Shown here: piece after piece, positions 35,631-47,799 of the stretch | Layout: each line of letters begins with the position of its first letter | Position numbering within the stretch: position 1 is the first letter of the stretch | Assembly (NCBI GenBank): GCA_004352715.1 | Contig: SCFE01000006.1 | Span: forward strand, 2,608,585 to 2,672,584 | Length of the DNA stretch: 64,000 bases | Origin: Hofstenia miamia | Lineage: Eukaryota > Xenacoelomorpha > Acoela | Direction of reading: 5' to 3' | Position numbers and translations under genes: made by a program | The notes under the pieces: model-generated | Database searches by the model: none | Seen by the model: only the letters and a program-made list of their open reading frames with translations | What the model was told of the DNA's origin: nothing

Positions 35631-35639
35631 GTTTCAGTC

Positions 35640-35703
35640 GCATTGTTTTTCCAATAGTAAATTTTACAGAAGCATTGTTTTTCCAATAGTAAATTTTACA
35701 GAA
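35640..35703. repeat. tandem repeat, 2 x 32 bp
   Basis: The unit GCATTGTTTTTCCAATAGTA plus AATTTTACAGAA occurs twice in direct succession with no mismatch. Confidence 0.93.
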
Positions 35704-35841
35704 TATCACAATCTGATTTTGAAAATTAACATATTTTTATATTAGATTACATCAGATGGTTCATTGTGGAGGAGGGGGCCATTAGATTACAGTTAGAGAT
35801 TATGTTTCTATTGACTTTAAAACAATAGTATTATAAAAAAA

Positions 35842-35930
35842 TGTGAACAACTAAAGGCAGTGGCGGCGAAAGCGGGGAGCAGAGTTGGCAGTTGGGTCAT
35901 CATAGGATAAACCTTTCAAAAAAAACTCAA
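35842..35930. repeat. 89-bp direct repeat carrying a hAT-like terminus, copy 1
   Basis: Exact copy of 36252-36340. It contains CAGTGGCGGCGAAAGCGGGG starting at 35858. It ends at an N (35931); the 319-bp segment 35932-36250, ended by another N (36251), separates the two copies. Confidence 0.88.
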
Positions 35931-36267
35931 NTTTTTTAATTATTATCTTTGTCAGAAATCAAATTTCTTTTTACTAAACACTGCTTTTGTATTTTGATGC
36001 TTTTTATGTTAATCAAATTCACAAATTTGGAGAACATCTCATTTTGAGGAAAAATCACGAAAATGGACCTTTCCAATATTTAAAATGGATCTGCAGCAAA
36101 GTTATCAAGTATGTAAGTGTGATGTAGGAAAATTAATTTTACAATCTCTAAAACGGGCAGTTCTTTGGTTTAATTTTTCAACCCGAAACAAATCAAACTG
36201 TATATCACAGATAATTGATATTAATTTTTAGACTGCAGTCGCTTCTGACTNTGTGAACAACTAAAGG

Positions 36268-36561
36268 CAGTGGCGGCGAAAGCGGGGAGCAGAGTTGGCA
36301 GTTGGGTCATCATAGGATAAACCTTTCAAAAAAAACTCAAAAATTTTATAATTTAAGCAGCAAAAGCCCTCTTAGTTAGTTAGGTAATTCAATGATTTTA
36401 GAGTTTGTTATTCTTTTTACTGAATAAAAACAAGAGCATCAAAATTATAATTTCAATTAGAAATAACTTATGACGTCTAAAGAAGGCGGGAACTTAACAT
36501 CAGAGTATCTTTCTAAATGTTGGAGAAAACTAACTAGGTAAAATTTATTCCGCTGCCACTG
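36268..36561. mobile_element. hAT-like MITE, about 294 bp
   Basis: The left end CAGTGGCGGCG (36268) pairs with right end CCGCTGCCACTG (to 36561), giving imperfect terminal inverted repeats of the hAT CAGTGGC type. The flanking octamers ACTAAAGG and ACTATATA agree at five of eight positions, a possible decayed 8-bp target duplication. There is no coding capacity, so it would depend on an autonomous hAT. The left end is duplicated at 35858 by the N-bounded assembly structure. Confidence 0.6.
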
Positions 36562-36727
36562 ACTATATATGTTAAGAAACGCTTATGGTAGCGACTGTAA
36601 AATTAACACAATTACCACTGCAACTGGATATTATTTGAATTTGAAATGATATTATGATGCAAATTCCAACTAAATATTACAGCGAACGTTTTGTACGTGC
36701 AATGAATTTTTCAGCATGTCATTTATT

Positions 36728-36890
36728 ACCTCCGCCAAGGAGGTATTGTTTCGCTCTTCAATATTTGACTTTATTTGACTGTCTGTCTGTACGTTAGAAT
36801 GATTTCTCAACAATAACGAATACATCTTCATTTCCGAACATAGTTCTTGTGCTAACGACGATCTCAATCAATTTTATACTGATTTAGACA
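36728..36890 (+). repeat. CCTCCGCCAAGGAGGT...TGTCTGTCTGT interspersed repeat
   Basis: Starts with ACCTCCGCCAAGGAGGT, a perfect 6-bp stem with a 5-base loop, then TTGTTTCGC, GACTGTCTGTCTGTACGTTA and TTTCTCAACAATAACG. It has the same architecture as 9187-9390. The minus-strand 65-codon ORF here is a by-product. Confidence 0.6.
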
Positions 36891-36899
36891 ACCCATCCC

Positions 36900-37425
36900 A
36901 ATCACATATTTGGAAAGAGTTTGTCAACAAATATGCACATGGTTCGAAATGTCGAAAAAACTACTCCATGTTCAGTTCCAATAGATGCTGCTAGGTGGCG
37001 TAAAATAGATCCCTATAACTTTATATTACTATAAACTATTGGAACCTCTGATAACATGTGTGACTACTTGTTGTGATCTGTACCTCTTCATGTTACTTTC
37101 TGTTGCATGGTTAGGAAGTTACTTGTCAATATTTAAATAGAATTTTACAGTGGAAACGTGAAAATAACATTGGTGGCAATCATGTCTAAAAGCCTATCTA
37201 ATCATTAGTTTGTCCTTATTACTTAATAATTGAAGTTGCCATTTTGAAAGTTGTTCCTCAATTTGACAATTTCCTTCATTCGTCAACTGTCAATTTAGTG
37301 AAAATTTATTCATTGTTTTCTGCAAACTTATAACATAATTACAATAAGCTTGATAGTCATTTATCACTAGATACCTCTATCATAAAATTAGATATTTAAG
37401 TGCGCAGTAGCACAATATATTAAAA
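36900..37425. other. non-coding stretch
   Basis: No supported gene or repeat. Confidence 0.35.
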
Positions 37426-37429
37426 TCGG

Positions 37430-37970
37430 TCTCTAGAATTTACCCAAATTAGACTTGCGTATTAAGAAATCTGGAAATCTTTAGATATTGATACATTCGA
37501 GGGTGAATGGGTTCCCTTGATACGGGAAAGCCGCAGAAAACATACGTAACCCGCAAATTGGCTGAACAAACCCATATGGAAATCTATTTTATGTAAATTG
37601 CCAATTGAACCCAAACTTTATAACTATTTACATCTAATTTATAAACGGTGACTTTACAGAGAGCAGAAATTGTAGTTCGAATGAGCGTAAATTATATGAG
37701 TTGCGTAATGTACTTCACAAATGAGAGGCCGGGTGAGGCCCGCGTTCTCTGTCGGTTTCCCATGTCGAAATTTGAAACCCATACCCACGGCAACCCTGTA
37801 TATTTTTCAATGAAAAAAATTAACCTCTCCTAATATTCAGATAACAAAGAGGTCAAAATGCCATGAGAACAACAACTAGTCTCAACACTTTCTTTTTCAA
37901 TAGATATATCACTATGGCTGTTGAGGCGTGCCTTGCGCAATGTCAGAATTGGTGAATGAGGAGGACTGAA
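37430..37970 (+). repeat. interspersed family R, copy E (long, with internal insertion)
   Basis: GTATTAAGAAATCTGGAAAT, CTTTAGATATTGATACATTC and GAGGGTGAATGGGTTCCC are the 5' block. ATGAGAACAACAACTAGTCT, then TTGAGGCGTGCCTTGCGCAA and TGTCAGAATTGGTG are the middle block, matching the reverse of 56860-56900 and of 57725-57840. The intervening 37520-37840 is not shared and may be an insertion (it includes a GC-rich piece at 37725-37800). Confidence 0.6.
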
Positions 37971-38314
37971 AGCCACAAGAGGACAACTGGCGAAATCCTA
38001 GAACGTAAATTTGAGGAGAGTCTCCTCAATAAACTCCTTGCTGCATTTCTCAATTATTCATCATATCAATTTTCAAAATAAAATATTCGGATCAGACTCT
38101 AATTTCTTCATTAGTATCATCTTTTCTATTGATGGTTGATCCATCGAGAATGGGTCGTGCTAGGCTTGTATAGGTTGCGGGTTTCATAACCATTGGTTGA
38201 ATAGTATTAGAAATTTGGTAGAAACCAAAAGCCTGCGACATTGACACAGAAAATAGAGGAAATTTGGATTCTTAAATCCTGAAAAGAAAAGGACATTTAA
38301 TTTTAATAATTAGC

Positions 38315-38317
<3 letters not shown>

Positions 38318-38399
<82 letters not shown>
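38318..38399. repeat. (GAT)n microsatellite
   Basis: About 27 perfect GAT units, the only long trinucleotide array in the window. It is not within a supported coding frame. Confidence 0.97.
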
Positions 38400-38401
<2 letters not shown>

Positions 38402-38409
38402 TTTGATTG

Positions 38410-39372
38410 CACATTGATCGGAAATATTCGATGCTCATCAACCCTGCTAAAAACAATAGTCGTACATCATTAATTTAAAATCTAGTTTGAAATTATGGAT
38501 TACCGTAAGTCAGATCGGCGCGCTTCCAGCACTACTTGAGGATTACGTTAATCGCACAAAATGATGAATAACATGAGGATTAATTGCATTTAGCAATAGT
38601 ATTTTGTTTTATTAACTAAGAATAATTTCGAAATTCTTTGACCGAATTAAATAACTGCACATTTAATTACTGATGTCATTGAAAATTTTCTAATAATTCG
38701 AGAAAAGAAGATTACTGTTTACGATTTAAAAAAGATTACAGAAATTAATGAAAATAACACACTTTAAATGAATTTAGTACTATCTCTTCCATGGGCTTTA
38801 TATCATATACTTAAATGATTAGCAAACCAAGCAATTTTGTATTGTTGGTTGGGGAGGAGTCGCATGTTTGAAGAGATCTGTTAATGGTCTCTTCTCCGAC
38901 ATCAAATGTGCTTTCGAAATACAAAATTAAATTTTTAGTCAGCACTTTGAATAAGTCAATAGCTTCGAATGCAAATTGTGGAAATTTACAATCAAAATGA
39001 AAAGTTTTGACTAGAATATTGTAGAGGAATAAGTGGAAACCAAAATATAATTACATTAAATACACTTTTATCATAAAACATACATTTTCTAAAATTTTAC
39101 AAAATTTTTTATCAGAACTTTTCTTAATAATAATAATGTTTTACCCGGGCCATTTACGTAAGACCTAAAATTAAATGTATGACGTGTATTTAAATAAAAT
39201 CATATCCTGCAATTATTCATTTTCAATAATTATGTTATGAATAAAAAATTTTTACATGACATTTAAGTTATATAATTTGTAAACTTCAAAATAAGAATGA
39301 TTGGAATAAAAAACTTTTCACAGATTTTGGTTGAGACAGTATTCAACATGAATATAAAAATGTGAAATTTTG

Positions 39373-39407
<35 letters not shown>

Positions 39408-42400
39408 AGCAGCCTGTTTTTACATTTTATCCAAAACCTCTTTTGCAGTAGAGCTTTCTTTGCAAAAAAAAGTTTTAATGGTAAAAACTTTTCTATGAAG
39501 TTATGCAAATAGGTAACCGACGATTCTAGAAAACATAAGACAAGGTGCCAATCAAGTTCACCTATTAACTTAAAGTAAGCTAATATTACGTAGTGTTCCT
39601 TTACTAACAACAGATATTTTTCTTTATTCGAATTTAAAAGAATTCATTCGCCGTTGATATCCTTCGTTATGCGTTTAAAAAGAATTCAAATTAATAATTC
39701 TTTAAAAATCACACTACAACAGAAACAAAACAGTCTCGCTTTTTGAATTTGGCTTAGTTTTGCATCCTTTGTAATTTATAGCAGCACTGTTTACCAAATT
39801 GCTGACTTACCTTGGAATTGCATTTGTTAATCGACTTTCACAAATTAAAGCAATTAGGACTTGCAGCGTTCCCTTTCTTGAACAAATTACTTTTAAAAGA
39901 TGTCGTCAACAAATCAGCTTTAGATAAAGAACGACTGCGTATGTTGCAAAGAGAAGAATTTTCGTCAGTTCTTTGAAATGCTTGAACAGAATTCATTGCA
40001 AATTGCCGAAGATAGAGTAGGTAGACTTACTTGTCAGAATTTATAATTAGGGTATACCTTAGCCACGATATATTGATAGTAGGAATAAAAAAGGTAATGT
40101 ATATTGCTACATAAAATAATACATTATGCGACACTAAGTCTAACACAGACATAAGTAGAGAATAGAATGTAGTTTTTGAACGAATGTTCCATTCTAAAGT
40201 TAGTTGTTTAGTCAGTAACTGAAGAAAGATTTTAAAATGGTTAGCATGACTAAACTATATGGGTTTCGATACTAGAGTTGATTAGAATGAGAAATTGTGA
40301 TAAAGTCAAATTTTCGTAAATTTGCGTGAATATTTAAATGTAAATTAGGTGGTTACATAAGTACATGAAGGCTGAATATGAATTCATCATATTAGGACCA
40401 GAATCTGAGGAGGTGCTTCGCATTTTCTTTTAGTTCAATTCAGATGCACTTGTTCAAAATTTTTCATTAATTTTCGCTAATACACGGAGAAGGACTGATA
40501 CTATCGCATAGTTAACGATTTTTGTCGTTATACAAATTAATGATTTTTTAGAAAAATGGATATTGGTGGAAACTCATTGAATGGATTGAGATTGTCTCAA
40601 GAGGGTGGGGTGGTTGAAATTGTAAGCAAAGGGAGAAGGGAACCTCAGTCTTCAACGTCTCTGTTTAAGATCATACCTCTCCCACACTTTAATATTGTAA
40701 GATGTAGTTGTCACTATACAAATTTTAACAAGTAAACCCAAAAAGTCTGTTCAGAAAACATAGATTACAAATCTTAATATTGTGGTTAAACAAATATCCT
40801 CTAATATCCTAAAGCTTTTCCAAAAAATTACTTGTTTTCATACTGTAACTTAAGAAATGAAATTCTGAATGTATAATCTTTCAAATACGACCAAATTGGC
40901 TTAAACTGCACTATGTTCAGCCTAAAAATTGAATATTAATTAACCAGAAATTAGAGGCCTATGGAAACAGGTTTATTGCTAAACTATAACCAACAAACAA
41001 ATATGGGTAGGGATAGTTCCGACATTTTGATTTCAAGCGCTAATTGGGTCATGCATAGGTATTAAAATAAAAAACCTGAAACACGTCCCAGAAAAAGATG
41101 AAAAATTTTTATGAGAAACGTATTGAATTTGAGACATAGAGGATTTATTATCTTAAACCACACATTATTAGAAGTTGCAAAACTATCAGTTCTTGATAGC
41201 CTACCAACTAGCAAAAAAGAATGACATTTATGTAAAATTACAGCAAATACATTAGGGATCATTTAAATTATAGGAAAAAAAATTAAATTTATACATTATG
41301 TGATAACTATATGTTGTATTTCAAGAAGTTATACATACATTAGCTGTTCAAAAGTGGCGGAGGTTAACAGATGAAAAAGAGAACGTAATTTGTATATGGT
41401 TTAAGTTGCCTGTACACTTATCGTTTATATGTGATTTATGCACACACTGGTAGCAGGTGCGGCTCAGACAATTGAAAATAGCAGACAGCACTCTCTCTGT
41501 ATGCCTTCATTTTATTGATTCAGATGTTTCAAGAATTTATAATTGGGCTGCGGTAACAAATTTTAATTACGAAAAAAATTTCGGCCACAGTAAACTGAAA
41601 AGTCGGCATTCGTGTTTCCTGCGGTTAAATAATTTGCAAAAACATAATTTAGATTGATAACGAAAGTAAATTTTATTCATTTCTGTATTAAGCGATAGGT
41701 GATGGTGCAATACAAATTTGAGACAATAGACTCCTTCAAAAAACAAACACACTGGATTTTTTAAAGTAATTGACCAACAACAGCTTTCGTAAGGACTACA
41801 TTCTCGAAAGATTTTTCAGTTTTAAAAGCAACCCTATTAATCACCAAGCAGCGAAACATGGAAGGAGTATAGCTTACAAATGGCTGAATACTAAGAGAAC
41901 AAAAAAAATTCGATCTCCTGTCGCATAATGGGCGCTTCAAAATATAACACTATTTTCCAAGACGGTGCTGCGGAACATCCCGCCCCGACCGAGATAAGGT
42001 TAAAAACATGCATTTATGGGAGCAATTAGCGAAACCACAGAATTCCGTGATACACTTAAGCACACTATCAATAGCTGTTACATGTATTCATTATGTAAAT
42101 CAATAAAATAGTGTTCGCTATTTTGTTGGTTGATTAAGACATCGTGCGGTTTATGGAATAAGAAATGTCTATTGTGTGTTGGAGGAAGTGGGAATATGAA
42201 AACTATCTTAATTGATCTATTGGAAAAGTTTTATGACAAATTACAAAAACATTGTTTTTGAAATTTTAAAAATTTTTCACATGACTTGCCAACAATTTCG
42301 TACGTGTCGCAATTGGGAACGAAATAACTGAGTCAAAATCACACCCTCTGTATGCTTCAAGCATAAGTTGACACTCGTCGTCTAATTTTGAAAATAAGAA

Positions 42401-43215
42401 GATGTAATGTGGTAGTCTTCATGACGAACTTATTAGCTACTTTTGTAAGACTAGAACTTGGGTTAGTAATTATGGAATATATCTTTTCACCGAAAGGATT
42501 CAAGGCAAAAATTATTAAAATTCATTTTATATGTATGGTATTTATCCAAAAACTTTTGAAAGAACCTCGTAAAAATGCACCACTGTTTTGTAAAATAATC
42601 AATTCATATTAACGAGAATTTTGTAACGAGCAAGTATTGAAGTGAAGTTGTCTATAAACATAAAAGTTATTATGTAAAAAATGTGCAAGAGCGAAGCTCA
42701 AACCCTAAAATTTACAGGCTTTCAACGTGCTATAAGCGTATGATAAACATCTACTGGTTGAATAAATTTCGATCATCGAAAATTTACTAAGATTTAGAGG
42801 AGAAAAATTTAATGTTTTGAATTATTAAATGTTAAATATGAAATAAAAAATATTTATAACAACGTAATCTTTAAAATTCTATCGTTTGGTAATCATTTGA
42901 AAATTCAATTTCCAAGTGCAAGCAGGAAATGTTGTATAGTTTAGATTCTACCGACAGAGAGATAACAATATGATTTAAAAAACAATTTTGCGGCATTTTA
43001 GAATAACAGCGACATGAAAAATAAAGTGATGTAAATTTCTTTCGCTTTCCACTGATTGAATATATTCATTAACCATAGAGGGAAAGGGAGCGGCGGAAAA
43101 CGAAAAGGAAAACAGTACTGGTACTGGCATATCAATAAACAAATTGGCAAGTGCATAACTTTAAACCGGTGTTACGTTCAAAAACAGGTAGATTGATTGC
43201 AACATTGAGTGTATG
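38410..43215. other. non-coding stretch
   Basis: About 4.8 kb without a supported gene or named repeat, apart from a (TA)n tract at 39374-39405. Short ORFs show no domains. Confidence 0.4.
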
Positions 43216-43225
43216 GGTCAGCGTT

Positions 43226-43233
43226 GCAGTAAT
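43226..43233. repeat. hAT target-site duplication, left (GCAGTAAT)
   Basis: The octamer directly before the left CAGG terminus; identical to the octamer after the right CTG terminus (45972-45979). Eight bases is the target duplication length typical of hAT transposons. Confidence 0.85.
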
Positions 43234-45971
43234 CAGGATCTATTTAAGAGAGGAGCCGTAGGAGCCGCGGTTCCCCCCTCGCCCCTTGCCTCAATCTACA
43301 TTAAGTTTTGCCCCAACACCTGCAGCAGCAAAAGCGACACCCCAGAACACCTCTCATGAAAACCAATCTACGGCAAATCAATCGTCAACAGAGTCATCGC
43401 ACGGCAATACAAGTAACCAAATAGAATCAGGGGAGCAGCCAGATTATGATATTGGATTGTTTGTGAATCAAAACTGTCCAAATGCACTGAATAAACATAT
43501 TATCACGATCACTTGGACAGCACCATCAAATTTTATTTGACCATATAATAATAAACAATATGGAAATAAAACATTTAAAAGACACTTTTACCAACAACAA
43601 ATTAATCATAATACACAATTTGCATCCAGTTATAGTAAGAAAGGATTGCGCTGCAAACTTTGTGTGCCTACCCAGCCTACGGACACTAACCAACGAACTT
43701 TTGGAAAGTTAGTGACGTAGCCTTTACAACGATATGACAGGCGCCTTGATCAGACAGGTGACTTCTTAAAACATTTGAACTTAGCATATGATCATTTTGC
43801 AGTAACGCAAAGCAACCTTTTCGTTAATGATTTTAATAATAGCATTAATATTCACTCAAAAATAAATACAAAACAAAAAATTGTGTGAAGCTAATCGAAA
43901 TGCATTAGTGCCTATAATTATATTCTGTGGTCAGAAAAACATTCCCCTCCAGGGAAATAAGGATTCTGGACTAATTGATTGTAAAAAGAATAGTCCTGGC
44001 GAAGGACTATTTAGAAGGTTGTTCAAGTTTAGAGTAGATGCCGGTGACGAATGTCTAAAACTTCCCTTGCAAAATTCAGCTAAAAATGCAATATACAAAA
44101 TGATATTATCTTTTGCATTGGTGCTCAGATACAGGAATCAATATTGCGAAGAATACGGTCAGAGATATATTATACCATACTGCTGGATAAGACAACAGCT
44201 ATATCTGGAGTTGAACAGATGTCTCTATGTTTTTGCTACTATGACCATAAAATTCGTGATAATCGTAAAGATTCTTTATGTTTTGAAGATATCATTGAAA
44301 GGAGCTATTCCAATGCTTCAGACAAAGAAAAGGAACTCACAATTCCAAAAACTTTGGACGAATTTTTGGAACAACAGGCTATCTTGAATGGAGCATCACA
44401 TGACCTTGTCAAATCAAAAATGGCAGGTGCGCTTATGGCTGAAAGAATCATACAAAAGTTGAGAGACTTTGACCAACCGCTTAACAGAGCTGTCGTTCTG
44501 GGGTATGATGGCGCCGCTGTCATGTCATCAGAGAACGTTGGTACATCTGCAAACATAAAAAAGCTATGCCCTTACGCTGATTATTACCATTGTTCGGCTC
44601 ACTCTCTCAATCTCGTTATCACCTACGAATCAAAAATACCACAAATTCGCAATAGGGTTTCGACAGAACTTCACATTCAAATATTCCGTTCCGGTAGTAA
44701 TAAACGTATAATAACCTTACGAAATGCTGTGCAACTTTCTAGTGGAACAATGAGCACTGAGAAAAACCCAACTTTACAAGAGTTTGTGAAACTCGCTGGG
44801 TTGCTTGTAAAGTAGTTTGTCATTAATTCCATTGGAATTGCAAGAGGACTTAGGGCAATAACAAAATGGAAAGATTCGAGTGCTGCATCACAGGCACAAA
44901 CATTGCTTACTACAGTGACATCTTCTGAATTCATAGTTAGCCTTTTTAGCACATTTGCAATATTGCAGAACACCGATGGTCTCTCCAAAAAACTGCGAAG
45001 TAAAGAAATCGAGGTGGTATCTGGTATGGAGTCAATTAATTTGATAATCGCGACATTAGAAGACTCCCGTTCGGATGCTGAACAAACTTTCAATAAAATA
45101 TCTAAATGGATAAAAGATACTGTATTATCACTCGGTATAAGTGGTCCCCAAGCACGTCAAATTCGGAAGCAAATCCATCGCTCAAATCCACAAATAACGG
45201 ACCCTGAACATTATTTTAGAGTTACTGTTTTCTTGCCATTCCCCACCACAATTTCGAAGTTAAATTTGCATTTCTCAGAAAAATCTAAGGCTGTAAAGCT
45301 GCTAAATGTTTTAACTCCAACTGGCTGACAACGCGATTTTGCTGAAGGAACATTTTCAACATTGTTTGAATATCACAAAACTGCTCTTATTGCCAACAAA
45401 GAATTTCATGAGTGTACAATTTATATGAAGGCAATTTTTGAATTCAAACTGTATCGTCTTAAGTGGATAAAAAATGTCAAAGACACTTACAACATGACTC
45501 TGTTGGATACTTTGCGTCAATGTTATAGAAATGTGTATCCTGTCATGCATGATCTTCTTATTATTACAGTTTTGATTCCTATGTCAACTGCTACTCCGGA
45601 GCAAACATTTCCTCTTTAATATGATGAAAACCTTTCTATGGAACCGTATGAAGGAAGATCACTTTAATGGCTTAACGTTAATGTTTGTCAATGCTTCGGA
45701 CTCCAATATCGACATCAAGAACATCATTGATAGATTTGGTGATATAAAAAACAGAATTGTTCTTCGTTAACTTTTAACCTGATTGCTTTATCTCTATCGT
45801 TTTTACTAATTCATATATTTTGATATATTTTGATATTAAATATTGCACTTAAATGAAGACCAGGGTATTTATCAATAGCGAGTGAAAAATATGTTTAACC
45901 ATAATACACATAATGCAATTAATAAGTAAAATTTATCGGCTCCCCCCCTAAAAATCCTGGCTAGGTGCCTG
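43234..45971 (+). mobile_element. ZMYM1-like hAT transposon, 2.74 kb, with TIRs and TSD
   Basis: The element begins CAGGATCTATTT...GAGGAGCCG (43234-43258) and ends CGGCTCCCCCCCTAAAAATC ... GTGCCTG (45937-45971). Read inward, the right end is CAGG, 12 extra bases ending in another CAGG, then ATTTTTAGGGGGGGAGCCG. The left end looks like the same terminus after deletion between the two CAGG copies. Perfect 8-bp target duplications flank it. Inside is a transposase gene with all regions in order but several frame breaks. It appears to be a full-length insertion that decayed in place, and the best-defined element in the window. Confidence 0.88.
43286..45770 (+). pseudogene. hAT transposase, ZMYM1/DUF4371-like, multiply disrupted
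   Basis: In order on the plus strand: a Ser/Thr/Gln/Asn-rich N terminus ending PDYDIGLFVNQN (43286-43540); a TTF/ZMYM-like zinc-finger relic (GLRCKLCVPT, then LQRYDRRLDQTGDFLKHLNL, about 43645-43830); the DUF4371 start (VPIIIFCGQKNIPLQGNKDS, GLFRRLFKFRVDAGDE, SAKNAIY; 43900-44100); after a frameshift near 44095, SILRRIRSEIYYTILLDKTT and AISGVEQMSLC; then VVLGYDGAAVMS and YHCSAHSLNLVI; a stop at 44813; TVTSSEFIVSLFST; a TGA at 45326; the dimerisation region LLIITVLIPMSTATPEQTF; and after another shift MMKTFLWNRMKEDHFNGLTL, then NIDIKNIIDRFGDIKNR. Candidate catalytic acids (D in LLDKT, D in GYDG, E in PEQTF) remain, but the frame does not. Host ZMYM1-type genes derive from such elements; the flanking target duplication argues for a transposon rather than a host gene. 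Confidence 0.88.
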
Positions 45972-45979
45972 GCAGTAAT
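45972..45979. repeat. hAT target-site duplication, right (GCAGTAAT)
   Basis: Identical to 43226-43233. Confidence 0.85.
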
Positions 45980-45984
45980 TAAAG

Positions 45985-47520
45985 TTTACAAAATTTTAAC
46001 GCATGGCACATAGATTGTCCAAATAAAAGCCATCATGTCTCATTTCATATAATAGGCATGTGATGTATACACTATCTTATTCATCTAATATCCATAAAAT
46101 AAAAATCAACCCACAAACAATAACTAGCAGTGTATAGCGAATTCATGATATCTTCAAATTTATCATTGTCAAGTTGAAGAGTTCATAAAACTAATATTGT
46201 GTAAATTAGCACGGTTTTTATATTTGAAGGTCGAAGTAAACCTGTTTCTAAAGTAGCTGGGTGTAAATGTAATTTGAACACCTTCAAATTACACACTTTA
46301 TTATTTTAGGAACTTATAGACAACAATGTAGGATAATTAGTTGAGTGTTTTTACATATTCAGATGTCAAGATTACTATGGTAATGCGAGGGTTAAATTCG
46401 TTCTAATTTTTTTATGTATACAGATGAAATATAGAATAACATTTTGATAATCTATTAACCAGAAATATATGTTTATCAACACCAAGCATCTTGGGGTCAA
46501 CATATGACCTCAATTATCGTTACTTTTTTATTAAAGCCAAAGCGTTGAAAGAATAATTAATAACTGCCAATTACAAAGCAACCTAAGCCCCATTGGAATA
46601 AACCTTGAATTTCTAGTTATGTTTGCATCGCATATATCAATAAATAGAAATGCAATTAATATATTGAAGACATCCAATTAGGAAAGTGGCACATCGAATT
46701 TCTACTGAAAGATGATTTCCGCACATTTCCCTCGTAGAATAATTAAAAGAAGATTTCGATAAATTAAAAAATGTTAGTAGACGTTTCACCCATAAATCTT
46801 TCATATTAAACAAATGTCATAATTAATTTTTAGAATGTTTGTTTCACAGTGAAGGATGTGTTTCAGGAGAGCAATAATTTACAACACAGAGAGAAATATC
46901 TAAAATTCGCGGACGACATAAAACGTTGACAATTTGATATTTTAATGATTTATGGACTTCAACAAAAAGCTCAACCCGATTTTCCCATTTTAATTTGTGC
47001 AAATCTAGAGTATTTTTAATAAATCTTTAAAAAAAATAGGCGCAAAAATCTTAAGGAGATTTTTAAAAATATCAAATATTTGAAATTGTAATGTGATTAC
47101 ATGTTATATTTTTATCATTAGAAAAAAAACGGGACACAAAAAAGAGTAAAAATTTAAGTTTTACTAACCAATAAACAAGAAAACATTTTATTTTGATGTC
47201 TATTCAATTATCATTCTAAAATACGATAAGATTCTGACCGATAAAAGAGTGACATATATTGATTGTTATTCCAATGAATATAATTATAAATTTAAATACA
47301 GTAATGAATAACAAAAGCCAAATTATTGTGGATATTTAAATTTTAAGACAGTATAAAAAATGGAAAGGTGCTGATGTGATGAAAACCAAATTTTTTAGGC
47401 ATTGGCGACTGCGATGAGAGCTAATACAAAACTAACAATTTTTGTAAAAAAACAGAGTAAAAATTTATACTAAAATACAAATTCGGTTAAATTGTAGTTT
47501 TGTCTCCTAATATATATACA
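45985..47520. other. non-coding stretch
   Basis: No supported gene or repeat. Confidence 0.35.
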
Positions 47521-47526
47521 TGCACA

Positions 47527-47790
47527 TATACGGGCTCTGGATACTATGATTTTTGTATTTATGGCTACCAGTTTGCGATTTTCCATGGAATTTAGATGGA
47601 AAGCCATAATAATTAATTTCATCCAAAAATTTGGATTAGCGGTCAAATTTCGCTAGAATGAGTTTCATGATAATAAAAATTGTTTTGGACCCGTATCCAG
47701 AGCTTTTGCCATAATATTTAGAGCCCGTATATGTTTTTTCTATTTAGCAACCTGTAGGTATTTGAAAATTTTGTATCCAGCGCCCGTATA
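47527..47790. mobile_element. MITE with TACGGGCKCTGGATAC termini, 264 bp
   Basis: The left end TATACGGGCTCTGGATAC is inverted at the right end as GTATCCAGCGCCCGTATA, one mismatch in 18 bases. The outermost TA on each side fits a TA target duplication as in Tc1/mariner-type elements. A second outward-facing partial terminus lies inside (CCCGTATCCAGAGC at 47690-47703 and GAGCCCGTATA ending 47731), so the right end appears doubled. No coding capacity. Confidence 0.72.
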
Positions 47791-47799
47791 GGTATATAT

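Noticed and set aside
38318-38399. (GAT)n as a poly-Asp coding repeat
   Set aside because: No open frame extends meaningfully on either side, so it is treated as a microsatellite.
21180-46980. Recurring TCTCAACCCG / CTCAACCCG words (21181, 26360, 26672, 46970)
   Set aside because: The shared word is short and flanks do not align, so I could not support a repeat family.
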